A stretch of 64,000 nt of DNA, taken from contig JALCQM010000004.1 of the NCBI GenBank assembly GCA_022651245.1, forward strand, positions 26,308 to 90,307, given 5' to 3'. The position numbers and the translations under genes were made by a program. This DNA is from Lactobacillus sp. Its GTDB lineage: Bacteria; Bacillota; Bacilli; Lactobacillales; Lactobacillaceae. The notes beneath the pieces are model-generated. The model was not told the origin of the DNA. It searched no databases and saw only the letters and a program-made list of their open reading frames with translations. Shown here one piece after another: positions 1-8,433 of the stretch; the first letter of the stretch is position 1; each line of letters begins with the position of its first letter.

Positions 1-176
1 AACGCGTCACTAGCTTCTAGTGCGGTCTCGAACCCGCGCAGCGTTGTGTATTTGTCGATCCCAGTCTTAGGGTCGATCCCCAGATATCCTTTTATCATCC
101 ACCTCTTTTCAGGTTTGAGTTGCTTTCCGGTGCTTCCTGTTTTCGATTTGATAGTATACTGTTTTGGTTTTGGCAT
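1..176 (-). CDS. int: Phage integrase (tyrosine recombinase), N-terminal part, truncated by window edge
   Basis: Reverse strand reads MPKPKQYTIKSKTGSTGKQLKPEKRWMIKGYLGIDPKTGIDKYTTLRGFETALEASDA, typical arm-binding N-terminus of phage integrases; ATG at 176-174; position at prophage end. Confidence 0.75.
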   Translation of the reverse strand, partial: MPKPKQYTIKSKTGSTGKQLKPEKRWMIKGYLGIDPKTGIDKYTTLRGFETALEASDA

Positions 177-352
177 TTTGCGTTATCCTTTCAGCTCTCA
201 CACATCGCAAGCTAACGCAGGGGGTACACCGTTGGCACCACCTCCTTTCAGTGATATAGTATTGAGTGCATACAAAGGGCCTTATCTCCCTGGATATGTC
301 GTCTGCGTCCATCCTGACCGGCCAAAGTTGGGGATGGGCGTCTTTTTATTGC

Positions 353-1063
353 CTAATTTTGTAGCGTGATGGTGGCGTCATAGTCTTTATAGGCGCCGTC
401 ATCATCGACGTCATCGGTGTCGTAGTTGCCAGACCATTTGAGCCGCAGTGTCTTGATCGACTTGGCGTCGGTCAGCTTCGGCAGTTCAAAACGCACGGTG
501 CCATCTTTGGTGACGCCTTTGCCGAGATCGCCGTCGAAATTGTCAGTGTCATAGCCGTCAGCATCGGTCTGCTGACCGTCGGAAGTGATCAGCGTGGCTT
601 GTGACGGATAGATGGAGATGTCGCGCGTCGCCTTGACGGTGAAGTGCACCTCAACGATACCTTCATATGTCTTGCTGTCGCCGTCATCCTTGAATGGCTT
701 GACCTGGATCACGCGGGCTTTGTCTATCGAGACCGTGGTGCCAGCCCAGGAGTTGTCCGAGTAGCTGACGGGATAGGTGGCTTCGCTGACGATGTCGCGT
801 GTGCCGTTGTCGAATTTGATGGTCTTGGCGGCTGAACTAGACGATGAGGCTTCCTTCTTGGTCGAGGATCCCTTTGCCGTCTTGGCGGTCTTTGTCGAGC
901 TCGAGCTATCGTCACTACTACCACCGCCACCGACGAGTGCCGGAACGATGAAGATTAAGACGACCACCACGATCGCCCAGATCCACCAACGCTTGTACCA
1001 GGCCTTCGCTTCTTTAACGGTGTAAGTCTTGCCGTCTTCGCCCTTAATCTGTTTCTTTGCCAT
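353..1063 (-). CDS. Membrane-anchored/secreted protein, single N-terminal TM and Ser-rich linker (DUF4352/superinfection-type prophage protein)
   Basis: 236 aa ORF; TM WWIWAIVVVVLIFIVPALV then low-complexity Ser/Lys linker; located between int and immA. Confidence 0.7.
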   Translation of the reverse strand: MAKKQIKGEDGKTYTVKEAKAWYKRWWIWAIVVVVLIFIVPALVGGGGSSDDSSSSTKTAKTAKGSSTKKEASSSSSAAKTIKFDNGTRDIVSEATYPVSYSDNSWAGTTVSIDKARVIQVKPFKDDGDSKTYEGIVEVHFTVKATRDISIYPSQATLITSDGQQTDADGYDTDNFDGDLGKGVTKDGTVRFELPKLTDAKSIKTLRLKWSGNYDTDDVDDDGAYKDYDATITLQN

Positions 1064-1116
1064 TTTTCAATTCCCCCAAAGTGGTAATATAGATTTTGTG
1101 ATACATACATCACCAC

Positions 1117-1157
1117 GGTCTCTTACTCGTGCCAGCGAGTAGGGGCCTTTTTTATTT
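1117..1157 (+). terminator. Hairpin plus T-tract (plus orientation)
   Basis: TTACTCG-tgccag-CGAGTAg followed by GGGGCCTTTTTT. Confidence 0.45.
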
Positions 1158-1457
1158 GAGGTCGGGTAGGCCAAAAAGGTCTGTGTAGATCAGCCGGGCC
1201 TGGCGTCGAGTCCAGCCCTCGTTTTTGATGATCTTGAGCTCCCGCGTGTCGGAGCAGTCGCCTGAGTCGAACTCAAAGTGCAACGCCTCGTGGATAGCGG
1301 TCTCCAGCCAGTCGATGTCTGGCTGCAGGGTGTTTATGTACACTTCATGGCCCTGGATGTGGCCGTGGTAGTGCGGACTTTTCACCTCTACTCCGTAAAA
1401 CGTTAGCTGCGGGTACATGTCTTCGATTCGTTCCAAGTCGGTCATAGACAGCGCCAC
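1152..1457 (-). CDS. ImmA/IrrE-type metallopeptidase
   Basis: 101 aa with HEALHFEF (HExxH) motif; adjacent to CI-like repressor. Confidence 0.8.
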   Translation of the reverse strand: MALSMTDLERIEDMYPQLTFYGVEVKSPHYHGHIQGHEVYINTLQPDIDWLETAIHEALHFEFDSGDCSDTRELKIIKNEGWTRRQARLIYTDLFGLPDLK

Positions 1458-1458
1458 C

Positions 1459-1824
1459 TTAAAGACGTTTTCTGAACTTCATCGCCTGTTTGACCATTTC
1501 GATGATCGCCTCGCGCTCATCATCGGAAATATCGGGATCAATTGAGTAGGCGATGAGTTCTTGATTCTTCGTCATCGGCTTCTTATCAGAGGCTCTAGGC
1601 GGGTTGGGATCATCGGTATTACCAAGCAGGTAGTCAACGCTGACGTGCAGGACGTTGGCGACCTTCTCAAGCGTTTCTCGCCGAGGAGTGATTCCGTCTG
1701 GATACGCCTTAGATGGTTTCCAAGCATAAACGGACTTTTCACCAATACCGGCGCGGCGTGCGACCTCCGTCAATGCAAATCCACGTTCTGATGAAATTTT
1801 TTTAATACGCTCGAACAGCGTCAT
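1459..1824 (-). CDS. CI-like XRE-family repressor
   Basis: 121 aa; N-terminal HTH (ALTEVARRAGIGEKSVYAWKPS...ETLEKVANVLHVSVDYLLGNTDDP). Confidence 0.9.
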   Translation of the reverse strand: MTLFERIKKISSERGFALTEVARRAGIGEKSVYAWKPSKAYPDGITPRRETLEKVANVLHVSVDYLLGNTDDPNPPRASDKKPMTKNQELIAYSIDPDISDDEREAIIEMVKQAMKFRKRL

Positions 1825-1888
1825 ATCAAGGCTCCTCCCGGTTTCGTAAATGTTAATTTACAAAAGACGTTCAAATTATGTTGACGAA

Positions 1889-2048
1889 GTACGAAAGGCG
1901 TATTAATATAGTCCTCGTACCAAGTTGTTAAACAGAGCATATAAATACCGTGTCAATTGTCCCGGAGCCGCCAAGCAAGGAACAGACGAGGTAGGACTGG
2001 CGTTTTCTACGCTTGTTTACGTGTGCAATTGTAGTACGAAACTCGTAC
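1889..2048. promoter_or_regulatory. Candidate CI operators: GTACGA-N3-TCGTAC family sites
   Basis: Perfect GTACGAaacTCGTAC at 2034-2048; related GTACGAaagGCGTAT at 1889-1903; half-site TCGTAC at 1915-1920. Confidence 0.6.
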
Positions 2049-2110
2049 CACGTCAACTGAGTTTAACAACTTAATGTACAAATTTGGTTAGAAAGTGAGG
2101 TGAAAACAGC

Positions 2111-2251
2111 TTGATTTCCAAGGAAAAGAAACGTATCAGCGGCTTTTGGGTTGGATACATTGAGTGGGAGCGGGAACATCCCTGTCGTGCCTTGATCTGG
2201 GCATTAGGCTCATTGCTAGTAGGCACGGTGATGGGATGGTTCCTAAAATAA
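2111..2251 (+). CDS. Small membrane protein (46 aa, TTG start)
   Basis: LISKEKKRISGFWVGYIEWEREHPCRALIWALGSLLVGTVMGWFLK; RBS-like gtgaggtg upstream; one TM. Confidence 0.5.
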   Translation: MISKEKKRISGFWVGYIEWEREHPCRALIWALGSLLVGTVMGWFLK

Positions 2252-2584
2252 CGAGCGCAATATCCACCCCATTGCAAGGCCAACAATCCAGATGATGAAA
2301 TTAACAGCGAGTGGAGACCAGAAATTGTCCTTGACGTGTTGGGAACGTTCTTCTTTTTCAATCGAAACAAGGTTTCGACCTTTATCCGTTAAGCGATAGC
2401 CCGTTACTGTCTCATCACCACCCTCAAATTTGATTTCAGGTGTAAGTAACTTTTCATGCCAGAGGTCAATTAGATGGTGGTTGAAATAGTCATTGCTGAC
2501 TGGCAATTTTCCGGCATCGAGTTTTTGCAACAAAGCAAGTTGCTCTTTTGATAGTTTCACAATTATCCGCTCCGTTTTTATCAA
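2243..2584 (-). CDS. Hypothetical protein with winged-helix-like N-terminus and C-terminal TM
   Basis: 113 aa; YRLTDKGRNLV wHTH-like segment; C-terminal TM FIIWIVGLAMGWILRSLF. Confidence 0.6.
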   Translation of the reverse strand: MIKTERIIVKLSKEQLALLQKLDAGKLPVSNDYFNHHLIDLWHEKLLTPEIKFEGGDETVTGYRLTDKGRNLVSIEKEERSQHVKDNFWSPLAVNFIIWIVGLAMGWILRSLF

Positions 2585-2609
2585 TTATCGCACAAAAGGA
2601 AGTGAAAGT

Positions 2610-2825
2610 ATGGCAGACAAATGGGAATGGCAAGAACAGTTAGCTAAGGCTCACATGATTCAAGCAGAGGCTGGCGCACACATTGGCCTCTCAGCAAGTC
2701 AAACAGCCCATCTTGTCAAGAAGATGGTGCAAGGCCAAGGGTTAACGGCCACTGACACAGACAAGAAGCGCTGGGATCGTATCCTAGGCTATCTCGATCA
2801 TAAACAAAAGGAGGTATTGAAATGA
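2610..2825 (+). CDS. Small phage protein, unknown
   Basis: ATG preceded by aaaggaagtgaaagt; 71 aa MADKWEWQEQLAKAHMIQAEAG... Confidence 0.65.
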   Translation: MADKWEWQEQLAKAHMIQAEAGAHIGLSASQTAHLVKKMVQGQGLTATDTDKKRWDRILGYLDHKQKEVLK

Positions 2826-3601
2826 ATGAACCACAATTATTCGACTTTCACGGTCAATCAATTCGTACCGTGTTAGTCGATGATCAACCAATGTTTGTTG
2901 GTAAGGATGTCGCCGAGGTGCTGGGGTATAGCAAGCCGGCGAACGCGGTCAACAAATACGTTCCAGACAAATTTAAAGGGGTCACCAAATTGATGACCCC
3001 CGGTGGTAAACAAGACTTCGTTGTTATCGCCGAACCAGGACTCTATAAGCTGGTGTTCAAATCTGAAATGCCAAACTCGGAGGAATTTACGGACTGGGTG
3101 GCAGCGGAAGTCTTGCCAACAATCCGCAAGCATGGCGCGTACATGACGCCTGAGACGATTGAGAAGACGCTCACCAATCCCGACTTCATTATCCGGCTAG
3201 CAACACAGCTCAAGACCGAGCAAGCCAAGACGGCGGCTCTCACAGCCGATAACGAGGCGATGAAGCCCAAAGCGTTGTTCGCTGATGCGGTGTCAGCAAG
3301 CACCACAAGTATTCTGATCGGATCGCTTGCCAAAATCTTGCGACAAAACGGCATCATCATTGGCCAGAATCGTTTGTTTGCTTGGCTACGTAATCACGGC
3401 TATCTGATCGCACGCAAAGGTAGCGACTGGAACACGCCAACGCAGAAGTCGATGGATGCCGGTTGGTTCGAGATTAAGGAATCGACACATCTTGATGGCA
3501 ACGGCGTGAACGTCACTACCAAGACGACGAAAGTCACTGGCGACGGCCAACAACACTTCATTAATGGTTTCCTAACCGGTGATATGGAGGTATCCAAATG
3601 A
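2822..3601 (+). CDS. Phage antirepressor (BRO-N plus KilA-C type)
   Basis: 259 aa; BRO-N PMFVGKDVAEVLGYSKPANAVNKYV and C-terminal GQNRLFAWLRNHGYLIARKGSDWNTPTQKSMDAGWFEIKES. Confidence 0.93.
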   Translation: MNEPQLFDFHGQSIRTVLVDDQPMFVGKDVAEVLGYSKPANAVNKYVPDKFKGVTKLMTPGGKQDFVVIAEPGLYKLVFKSEMPNSEEFTDWVAAEVLPTIRKHGAYMTPETIEKTLTNPDFIIRLATQLKTEQAKTAALTADNEAMKPKALFADAVSASTTSILIGSLAKILRQNGIIIGQNRLFAWLRNHGYLIARKGSDWNTPTQKSMDAGWFEIKESTHLDGNGVNVTTKTTKVTGDGQQHFINGFLTGDMEVSK

Positions 3602-3894
3602 GCAAACCGATTGGTAGCTATAAAACCACCGTCAACCTGAACCTTGACGAACTAAAAAAGTTGCTCAATCTGGCTGCAACCCAGACGAAACAACTTCATG
3701 AAACTTTAGGCAAAATTGATGCTATTGTCCAAGGCCGGAACGAGCAAAATACGGCGCCCGCCAAAGCAGACCCCGTATCGTGGCTGTTTAAGCAAACTAC
3801 AACCGCTCGACTAGGCAGCATGGGATTTGACGAAGCCGAGATTGACCTAATCAAGCGGTTTGTCGAGAAGACTAGTCAGACAAGTAATCAGTAA
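3598..3894 (+). CDS. Hypothetical phage protein
   Basis: 98 aa ORF overlapping the preceding stop by 4 bp. Confidence 0.6.
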   Translation: MSKPIGSYKTTVNLNLDELKKLLNLAATQTKQLHETLGKIDAIVQGRNEQNTAPAKADPVSWLFKQTTTARLGSMGFDEAEIDLIKRFVEKTSQTSNQ

Positions 3895-4267
3895 CTTCTT
3901 GATCTGTGAACAGCTTATCTTCGCGAAGCAGGCCGGCAACACGGCTACCGGTTTTGACTAAGCTACCGTACTCGATATCAGTCCACTGGTGGCTGTGGTT
4001 TGTTGCGACATTTTTAGATAACTCATGCTGAAATACAGCCGCCTTATCCATCAAATCGTCAAGGTCGCCACGGTCAAAGTCGGGTTTCACCTTAGCGTAA
4101 ATCCAAAGCGCCCGAAAATCAGAATACGCACAAGCAGCTTCGCCTACCGCAGCAAATTCACCGCGTTCTCCATGATCAGAGACGAAATCATTTGCACGAC
4201 GAGCGTGAGTGAACGCCGATCGAAGAAGCTGTTTCATTTCACTAAATGACAATTCCATTTCATTCAT
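3872..4267 (-). CDS. Hypothetical protein encoded against the early operon
   Basis: 131 aa; strong reverse-strand RBS aaaggaggtgaagatta before ATG. Confidence 0.65.
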   Translation of the reverse strand: MNEMELSFSEMKQLLRSAFTHARRANDFVSDHGERGEFAAVGEAACAYSDFRALWIYAKVKPDFDRGDLDDLMDKAAVFQHELSKNVATNHSHQWTDIEYGSLVKTGSRVAGLLREDKLFTDQEVTDYLSD

Positions 4268-4334
4268 TAATCTTCACCTCCTTTCCGAATCTATTATCCG
4301 CCGGAGGGAGGCCAAACAAAAGGAAGTGATTAGG

Positions 4335-4574
4335 ATGGCGGAATCGTTGCTAGCTAAGACACTCGGCCGAACCATCCGTGCAGTGCTACGTGATGAGCTG
4401 GTGATCATGGCCGCCGAGTGGCTAGACACAGAACACGCCATCACGCTACTTCAGGGCACCAAATATACGTTACTAGAACTTCGCAAGAAGGGCCTGCCAT
4501 GCCGGCGAATCGGTAGAAAGGTCTACTTCAGCAAGACGGACATCAACAGCTTTATTGCAAGACAAAAAAGATGA
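4335..4574 (+). CDS. Excisionase-family / MerR-like HTH DNA-binding protein
   Basis: 79 aa; AITLLQGTKYTLLELRKKGLPCRRIGRKVYFSKTDINSFIARQ. Confidence 0.7.
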   Translation: MAESLLAKTLGRTIRAVLRDELVIMAAEWLDTEHAITLLQGTKYTLLELRKKGLPCRRIGRKVYFSKTDINSFIARQKR

Positions 4575-4610
4575 CTCTCACACATCGCAAGTGTCCGTAG
4601 GAGGCAACAC

Positions 4611-4751
4611 ATGACTTTAGTACAAGTAGCAATCGCATTTTTAGTTTTTGTTCTCGCAACTCGAATTTACCTTGAGTTGCGCGGTGACAAGCCAATCGCA
4701 GCTTGGATCGTCAAGCTGCTAGACATCCCAGAGGAGGAAGACAATGAGTGA
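4611..4751 (+). CDS. Small membrane protein (46 aa)
   Basis: MTLVQVAIAFLVFVLATRIYLELRGDKPIAAWIVKLLDIPEEEDNE; RBS taggagg. Confidence 0.65.
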   Translation: MTLVQVAIAFLVFVLATRIYLELRGDKPIAAWIVKLLDIPEEEDNE

Positions 4752-5193
4752 CCAAATAACGCTGACAAAAGAGGACCTATCGAAAATTATTAGTGATGCA
4801 GTAGCAAAAGCTCTGACAACCGATGACCGAGTGCTTGACTCGCGAACCGTGTTTCAGCTTGTGAGCGTCAAAAGTTCAGAGATCCGCGCACTTAATGAGA
4901 AATATCCGATTTCTAGTCGCTACAACCGGCTATATGGTCCGAGCGGTTGGACCTATAACGCGCGTAGTGCCCATTCGGTATATGCCGGGAGAATTCACAA
5001 CAGTATTCGTTACCTTGTTTTGGCTCTTCATGGTGTGTCCCTCAATACCAAACTGAACCCTAAAGATTATCAGGCAGCCATCTCTGAATATCAGCAGATC
5101 AAGGACTTGTTTTTGAAGTTGTATGAGGAGCGACTAGACCGTGACCTCGGTCACGCCGAAGAGGAGGCCAGCGATGAACCAGCAAGACATTGA
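4744..5193 (+). CDS. Hypothetical phage protein
   Basis: 149 aa, RBS gaggagga, ATGA-type overlap with upstream ORF. Confidence 0.7.
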   Translation: MSDQITLTKEDLSKIISDAVAKALTTDDRVLDSRTVFQLVSVKSSEIRALNEKYPISSRYNRLYGPSGWTYNARSAHSVYAGRIHNSIRYLVLALHGVSLNTKLNPKDYQAAISEYQQIKDLFLKLYEERLDRDLGHAEEEASDEPARH

Positions 5194-5281
5194 CGCTGCA
5201 CTCCGTGAGCATGACGACTGGGAGCAACAGAAGGCCGAGCAGTTCGGCTTTGATGAAGGGGATGAAGACCATGAAGATTAA
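5174..5281 (+). CDS. Small acidic phage protein (35 aa)
   Basis: MNQQDIDAALREHDDWEQQKAEQFGFDEGDEDHED; RBS aggaggcc. Confidence 0.5.
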   Translation: MNQQDIDAALREHDDWEQQKAEQFGFDEGDEDHED

Positions 5282-5537
5282 TGATTTAACGCCTACAGAG
5301 GCGGCTGTCATCGGGTTGATGCGTCGTGGGGCAAGCGTGGACCTGACCATGACGCGCGGCGATACGCTTCCGAAGACTAACGCAGAGGCTCGTGACTGGC
5401 TAAAACCATTATCTGAGGCAATTGGCGCGCCCGTAGTGCGGGCAAAATATACGACCGTCCAATGGTGGAAGACATTTAACGGGCACTTCACGGCAGCTGT
5501 TTTTGTTGCGGGAAGGCGGCCAGACCATGACGCCTGA
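5262..5537 (+). CDS. Hypothetical phage protein
   Basis: In-frame ATG (5262 or 5271) in the 5190..5537 ORF; ~91 aa. Confidence 0.6.
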   Translation: MKTMKINDLTPTEAAVIGLMRRGASVDLTMTRGDTLPKTNAEARDWLKPLSEAIGAPVVRAKYTTVQWWKTFNGHFTAAVFVAGRRPDHDA

Positions 5538-6405
5538 GTTTGCCAGCACTGCCGGTATGGATCGCCTGGAGTGGCTCAAATTTCGGCGCAAGGGCATCGG
5601 CGGTAGCGACGTAGCTGCCATCTTAGGCCTGAGCCCCTGGAACTCGCCTTACAGCGTCTGGGCGACGAAGACGGGTCGGATCCCGATCACTGACCAAGGC
5701 AATGAATTTACGCATTGGGGCACCATCATGGAGCCTATTTTGGCCCACGAATTTCAAGCAGTGACCGGTAAGCGCGTCTATAGGCAAAACAAGACCTATT
5801 ACGATCCGGAGCACCCTTACCTGCGGGCAAACATTGATCGGGATATCGCCGGTGAGGAAGGCTTCTTGGAGATTAAGACAGCGACTGAGTACAAGTCCAG
5901 CGAGTGGGAAGGTGACCAGGTGCCGGTGCCATACCAGTTGCAGGTGCAGCACTACATGCACGTGCTGGATCGGCCTTACGTCTACTTTGCCTACCTAGTC
6001 GGTGGTCACCACTTTGGCTACAAGCGCGTCGATCGCGACCAGGAAGCCATCAGCATCATCGAGCCGCAGTTAATTGACTGGTGGGAGCAGCACATCATCA
6101 AGGATGTCCCACCAGATCCAGACGGTACTGCCGCTACGACGGCCGCATTACGCGCCCTGTACCCCGAAGACGACGGGGAGGCCTTATCCATGGACACGTC
6201 CTTCGACAGCCTGCTAACGAGCCGAGAAGAGCTCAAATCAAGTATGGAGTCATCCAAAGAGGCTACCGACGCGATCGACAACAAGCTGCGGGAGACAATC
6301 GGCGAAGCCAGCGCCGGAGAGACGACCAACTGGATCGTCACCAACAAAGCCAACAAGCGGGGAACCCGCACTTTGAGGATTAAACGAAAGAAGGCACTTA
6401 AATGA
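5527..6405 (+). CDS. YqaJ-like viral recombinase / exonuclease
   Basis: WLKFRRKGIGGSDVAAILGLSPWNSPYSVWATKTGR...HWGTIMEPILAHEF...FLEIKTATEY; upstream of recT. Confidence 0.92.
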   Translation: MTPEFASTAGMDRLEWLKFRRKGIGGSDVAAILGLSPWNSPYSVWATKTGRIPITDQGNEFTHWGTIMEPILAHEFQAVTGKRVYRQNKTYYDPEHPYLRANIDRDIAGEEGFLEIKTATEYKSSEWEGDQVPVPYQLQVQHYMHVLDRPYVYFAYLVGGHHFGYKRVDRDQEAISIIEPQLIDWWEQHIIKDVPPDPDGTAATTAALRALYPEDDGEALSMDTSFDSLLTSREELKSSMESSKEATDAIDNKLRETIGEASAGETTNWIVTNKANKRGTRTLRIKRKKALK

Positions 6406-6602
6406 TTTTGTATGACAGGCACTATACCGTCATCACATTTGACGGTCAGAAGTATCGTGGCAACGCCGAATCAATTCAGATCCCGGAGCCCATCACAGAT
6501 GGGCCACTGATCATCACTGATCACGGCAACATCGAGTACCACATGCCAGGCGATGTGCGGCGTATCATCACAAACGATCTTGAGGAGGCAGAAGAAGAAT
6601 GA
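6402..6602 (+). CDS. Hypothetical phage protein
   Basis: 66 aa between yqaJ and recT, overlapping stop/start on both sides. Confidence 0.65.
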   Translation: MILYDRHYTVITFDGQKYRGNAESIQIPEPITDGPLIITDHGNIEYHMPGDVRRIITNDLEEAEEE

Positions 6603-7495
6603 GCCAACTATCGAATCAGCTTGCAAGCGCGCAGAGCGCCCACACAGCAGTAGCGGCATCAAGCGTCAAGAGTCTCATGAACAGTGGCTCTGTGCAGAAG
6701 CGGATGGCCGAGGTTATGGGCAAAAATGCCAATGCCTTTACCAGCTCGGTGATCAATCTAGTCAACAGCTCACAACAGCTGCAAGACGTCGACGCCATGA
6801 GTGTGGTCTCATCTGCAATGGTCGCAGCGGCACTTAATTTGCCCGTAGATCCTAACTTGGGCTACATGTACATCGTGCCATTCCGTGAAAAGGACAAGGC
6901 CTCCGGTAGCTGGCTAAAGCGCGCACAGCCACAGATGGGGTATCGCGGGTATATCCAACTTGCGCTCCGCACGGGCCAGTACAAAGCAATCAACGCAAGC
7001 GTGGTCCACGAGGGCGAGATCCGTGACTGGGATCCGTTCTCCGAGACCTATTCAGTTGGCGAGAAGATCAGCGACAAGGTTGTCGGCTACGTCGGTCACT
7101 TTGAGCTGCTTAACGGCTTTCAGAAGACGACTTACTGGACGGTCGAAGAGATGGATGAGCACCGCAAACAATACAGCAAGTCCGGCAACTACAACGGTCA
7201 GCGGTCTGGTGTCTGGAAGTCCAACTTTGATGCCATGGCGATCAAGACGGTGATCCGCAACCTGCTGAGCAAGTGGGGCATCCTTTCGATTCAGATGCAA
7301 GAAGCTGTCGCTAAGGATGAGACGCCACAGAACTTTGATCCTGAGACCGGTGAACTGACCAGCGAGCCTAAGTGGGTGGACGGCGCCGAAGAAGAATCGA
7401 CCACGGACACAGCTACCACGATCGACCCTGATCTCGCTAAGGAAGCAGACGAGTACTTCAAGAGCCAGACTGACAGCGCAGCGGACGAGGGGTGA
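6599..7495 (+). CDS. recT: RecT-family ssDNA-annealing protein
   Basis: 298 aa; LNLPVDPNLGYMYIVPF...PQMGYRGYIQLALRTGQYKAINASVVHEGE. Confidence 0.95.
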   Translation: MSQLSNQLASAQSAHTAVAASSVKSLMNSGSVQKRMAEVMGKNANAFTSSVINLVNSSQQLQDVDAMSVVSSAMVAAALNLPVDPNLGYMYIVPFREKDKASGSWLKRAQPQMGYRGYIQLALRTGQYKAINASVVHEGEIRDWDPFSETYSVGEKISDKVVGYVGHFELLNGFQKTTYWTVEEMDEHRKQYSKSGNYNGQRSGVWKSNFDAMAIKTVIRNLLSKWGILSIQMQEAVAKDETPQNFDPETGELTSEPKWVDGAEEESTTDTATTIDPDLAKEADEYFKSQTDSAADEG

Positions 7496-7499
7496 TCGC

Positions 7500-7613
7500 G
7501 TGGATGCAGATTTATGCGAGCTTTGCCAGGTCTGTGGTGATCAGGATGCAGCCTATATCGGTGGCGGCCAGTACTGGTGCCAGAGCACTGGCGAGTTCTA
7601 CTTCGCCTGGTAG
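7500..7613 (+). CDS. Small Cys-containing phage protein (37 aa, GTG start)
   Basis: VDADLCELCQVCGDQDAAYIGGGQYWCQSTGEFYFAW; CxxC-type ligands. Confidence 0.4.
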   Translation: MDADLCELCQVCGDQDAAYIGGGQYWCQSTGEFYFAW

Positions 7614-7624
7614 GAGGTGATCTG

Positions 7625-8422
7625 ATGGCAGACGAAGGCTGGATTAAGCTTCACCGCAAAATTACGAAGTCCCTCGTCTGGACAGACCCGCAGCGACTTA
7701 AGCTGTGGCTTCTAATCCTGATCAAGGCGAGACACGTACCTGGTACTGTTCCTTTTAACGGCCGTGAACAGCACTTGAACAGCGGTCAACTGGTCACGGG
7801 CCGCGTCGCACTGCGGGATGAGATGAACGCCGGTGTGCGTCCATCTCTCAAAGTGAACAGCTCATTTATTTATCGCGCGCTGAAAGATTTTGAATCTCTC
7901 GGGATGTTGAACATCAAATCAAACCCGCAATTCAGCGTCATCACTGTACTCAACTGGAATGAGTACCAGCAAAGTGAACAGCTAACGAACAGCTCTCGAA
8001 CAGCTAACGAACAGCTAACGAACACAAACAAGAATGTAAAGAATGAAAAGAATGTTCCTACTACTACAGAAGAGCGCGCAGCAGCTGGCTTCTACGAACA
8101 GAACTTCGGGGTCTTGTCGCCTTTCGTGATCCAGAAGATCGAAGACTGGGTCGGCGACTTCCAAGAAGTCGGAGCTTCTGAACCTGAAGCCAACCAAATC
8201 TTGGTCAAGGGGATGGAGATCGCAATCTCCAGAAACAAACGCAGCTTTGGCTACGTCGAAGGCATCTTACGAGACTGGGAGAGCAAGCACCTTAACTCGG
8301 TCGCTAGCATCGAAGGCGAAGAGGCAAAGTTCAAGGCGGCCAAGCAGGCGCGTGGATCTGCTAAGCCGCAGGCAACTTACGACAGTAGCAGGACGATCAG
8401 TGACGATGACTTGCCATTTTAG
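7625..8422 (+). CDS. Replication initiator / DnaD-like replisome organizer
   Basis: MADEGWIKLHRKITKSLVW... N-terminus; DnaD-like FYEQNFGVLSPFVIQKIEDWVGDF...YVEGILRDW. Confidence 0.88.
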   Translation: MADEGWIKLHRKITKSLVWTDPQRLKLWLLILIKARHVPGTVPFNGREQHLNSGQLVTGRVALRDEMNAGVRPSLKVNSSFIYRALKDFESLGMLNIKSNPQFSVITVLNWNEYQQSEQLTNSSRTANEQLTNTNKNVKNEKNVPTTTEERAAAGFYEQNFGVLSPFVIQKIEDWVGDFQEVGASEPEANQILVKGMEIAISRNKRSFGYVEGILRDWESKHLNSVASIEGEEAKFKAAKQARGSAKPQATYDSSRTISDDDLPF

Positions 8423-8433
8423 GAGGTGCAAGC

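Noticed and set aside
109-312. Minus-strand 67-aa ORF overlapping int in another frame
   Set aside because: Overlaps int; only a weak case from an upstream aaaggagg; low-complexity basic sequence
46-369. Plus-strand 107-aa ORF over the integrase start
   Set aside because: Antisense to a recognisable integrase N-terminus; composition not protein-like; no RBS
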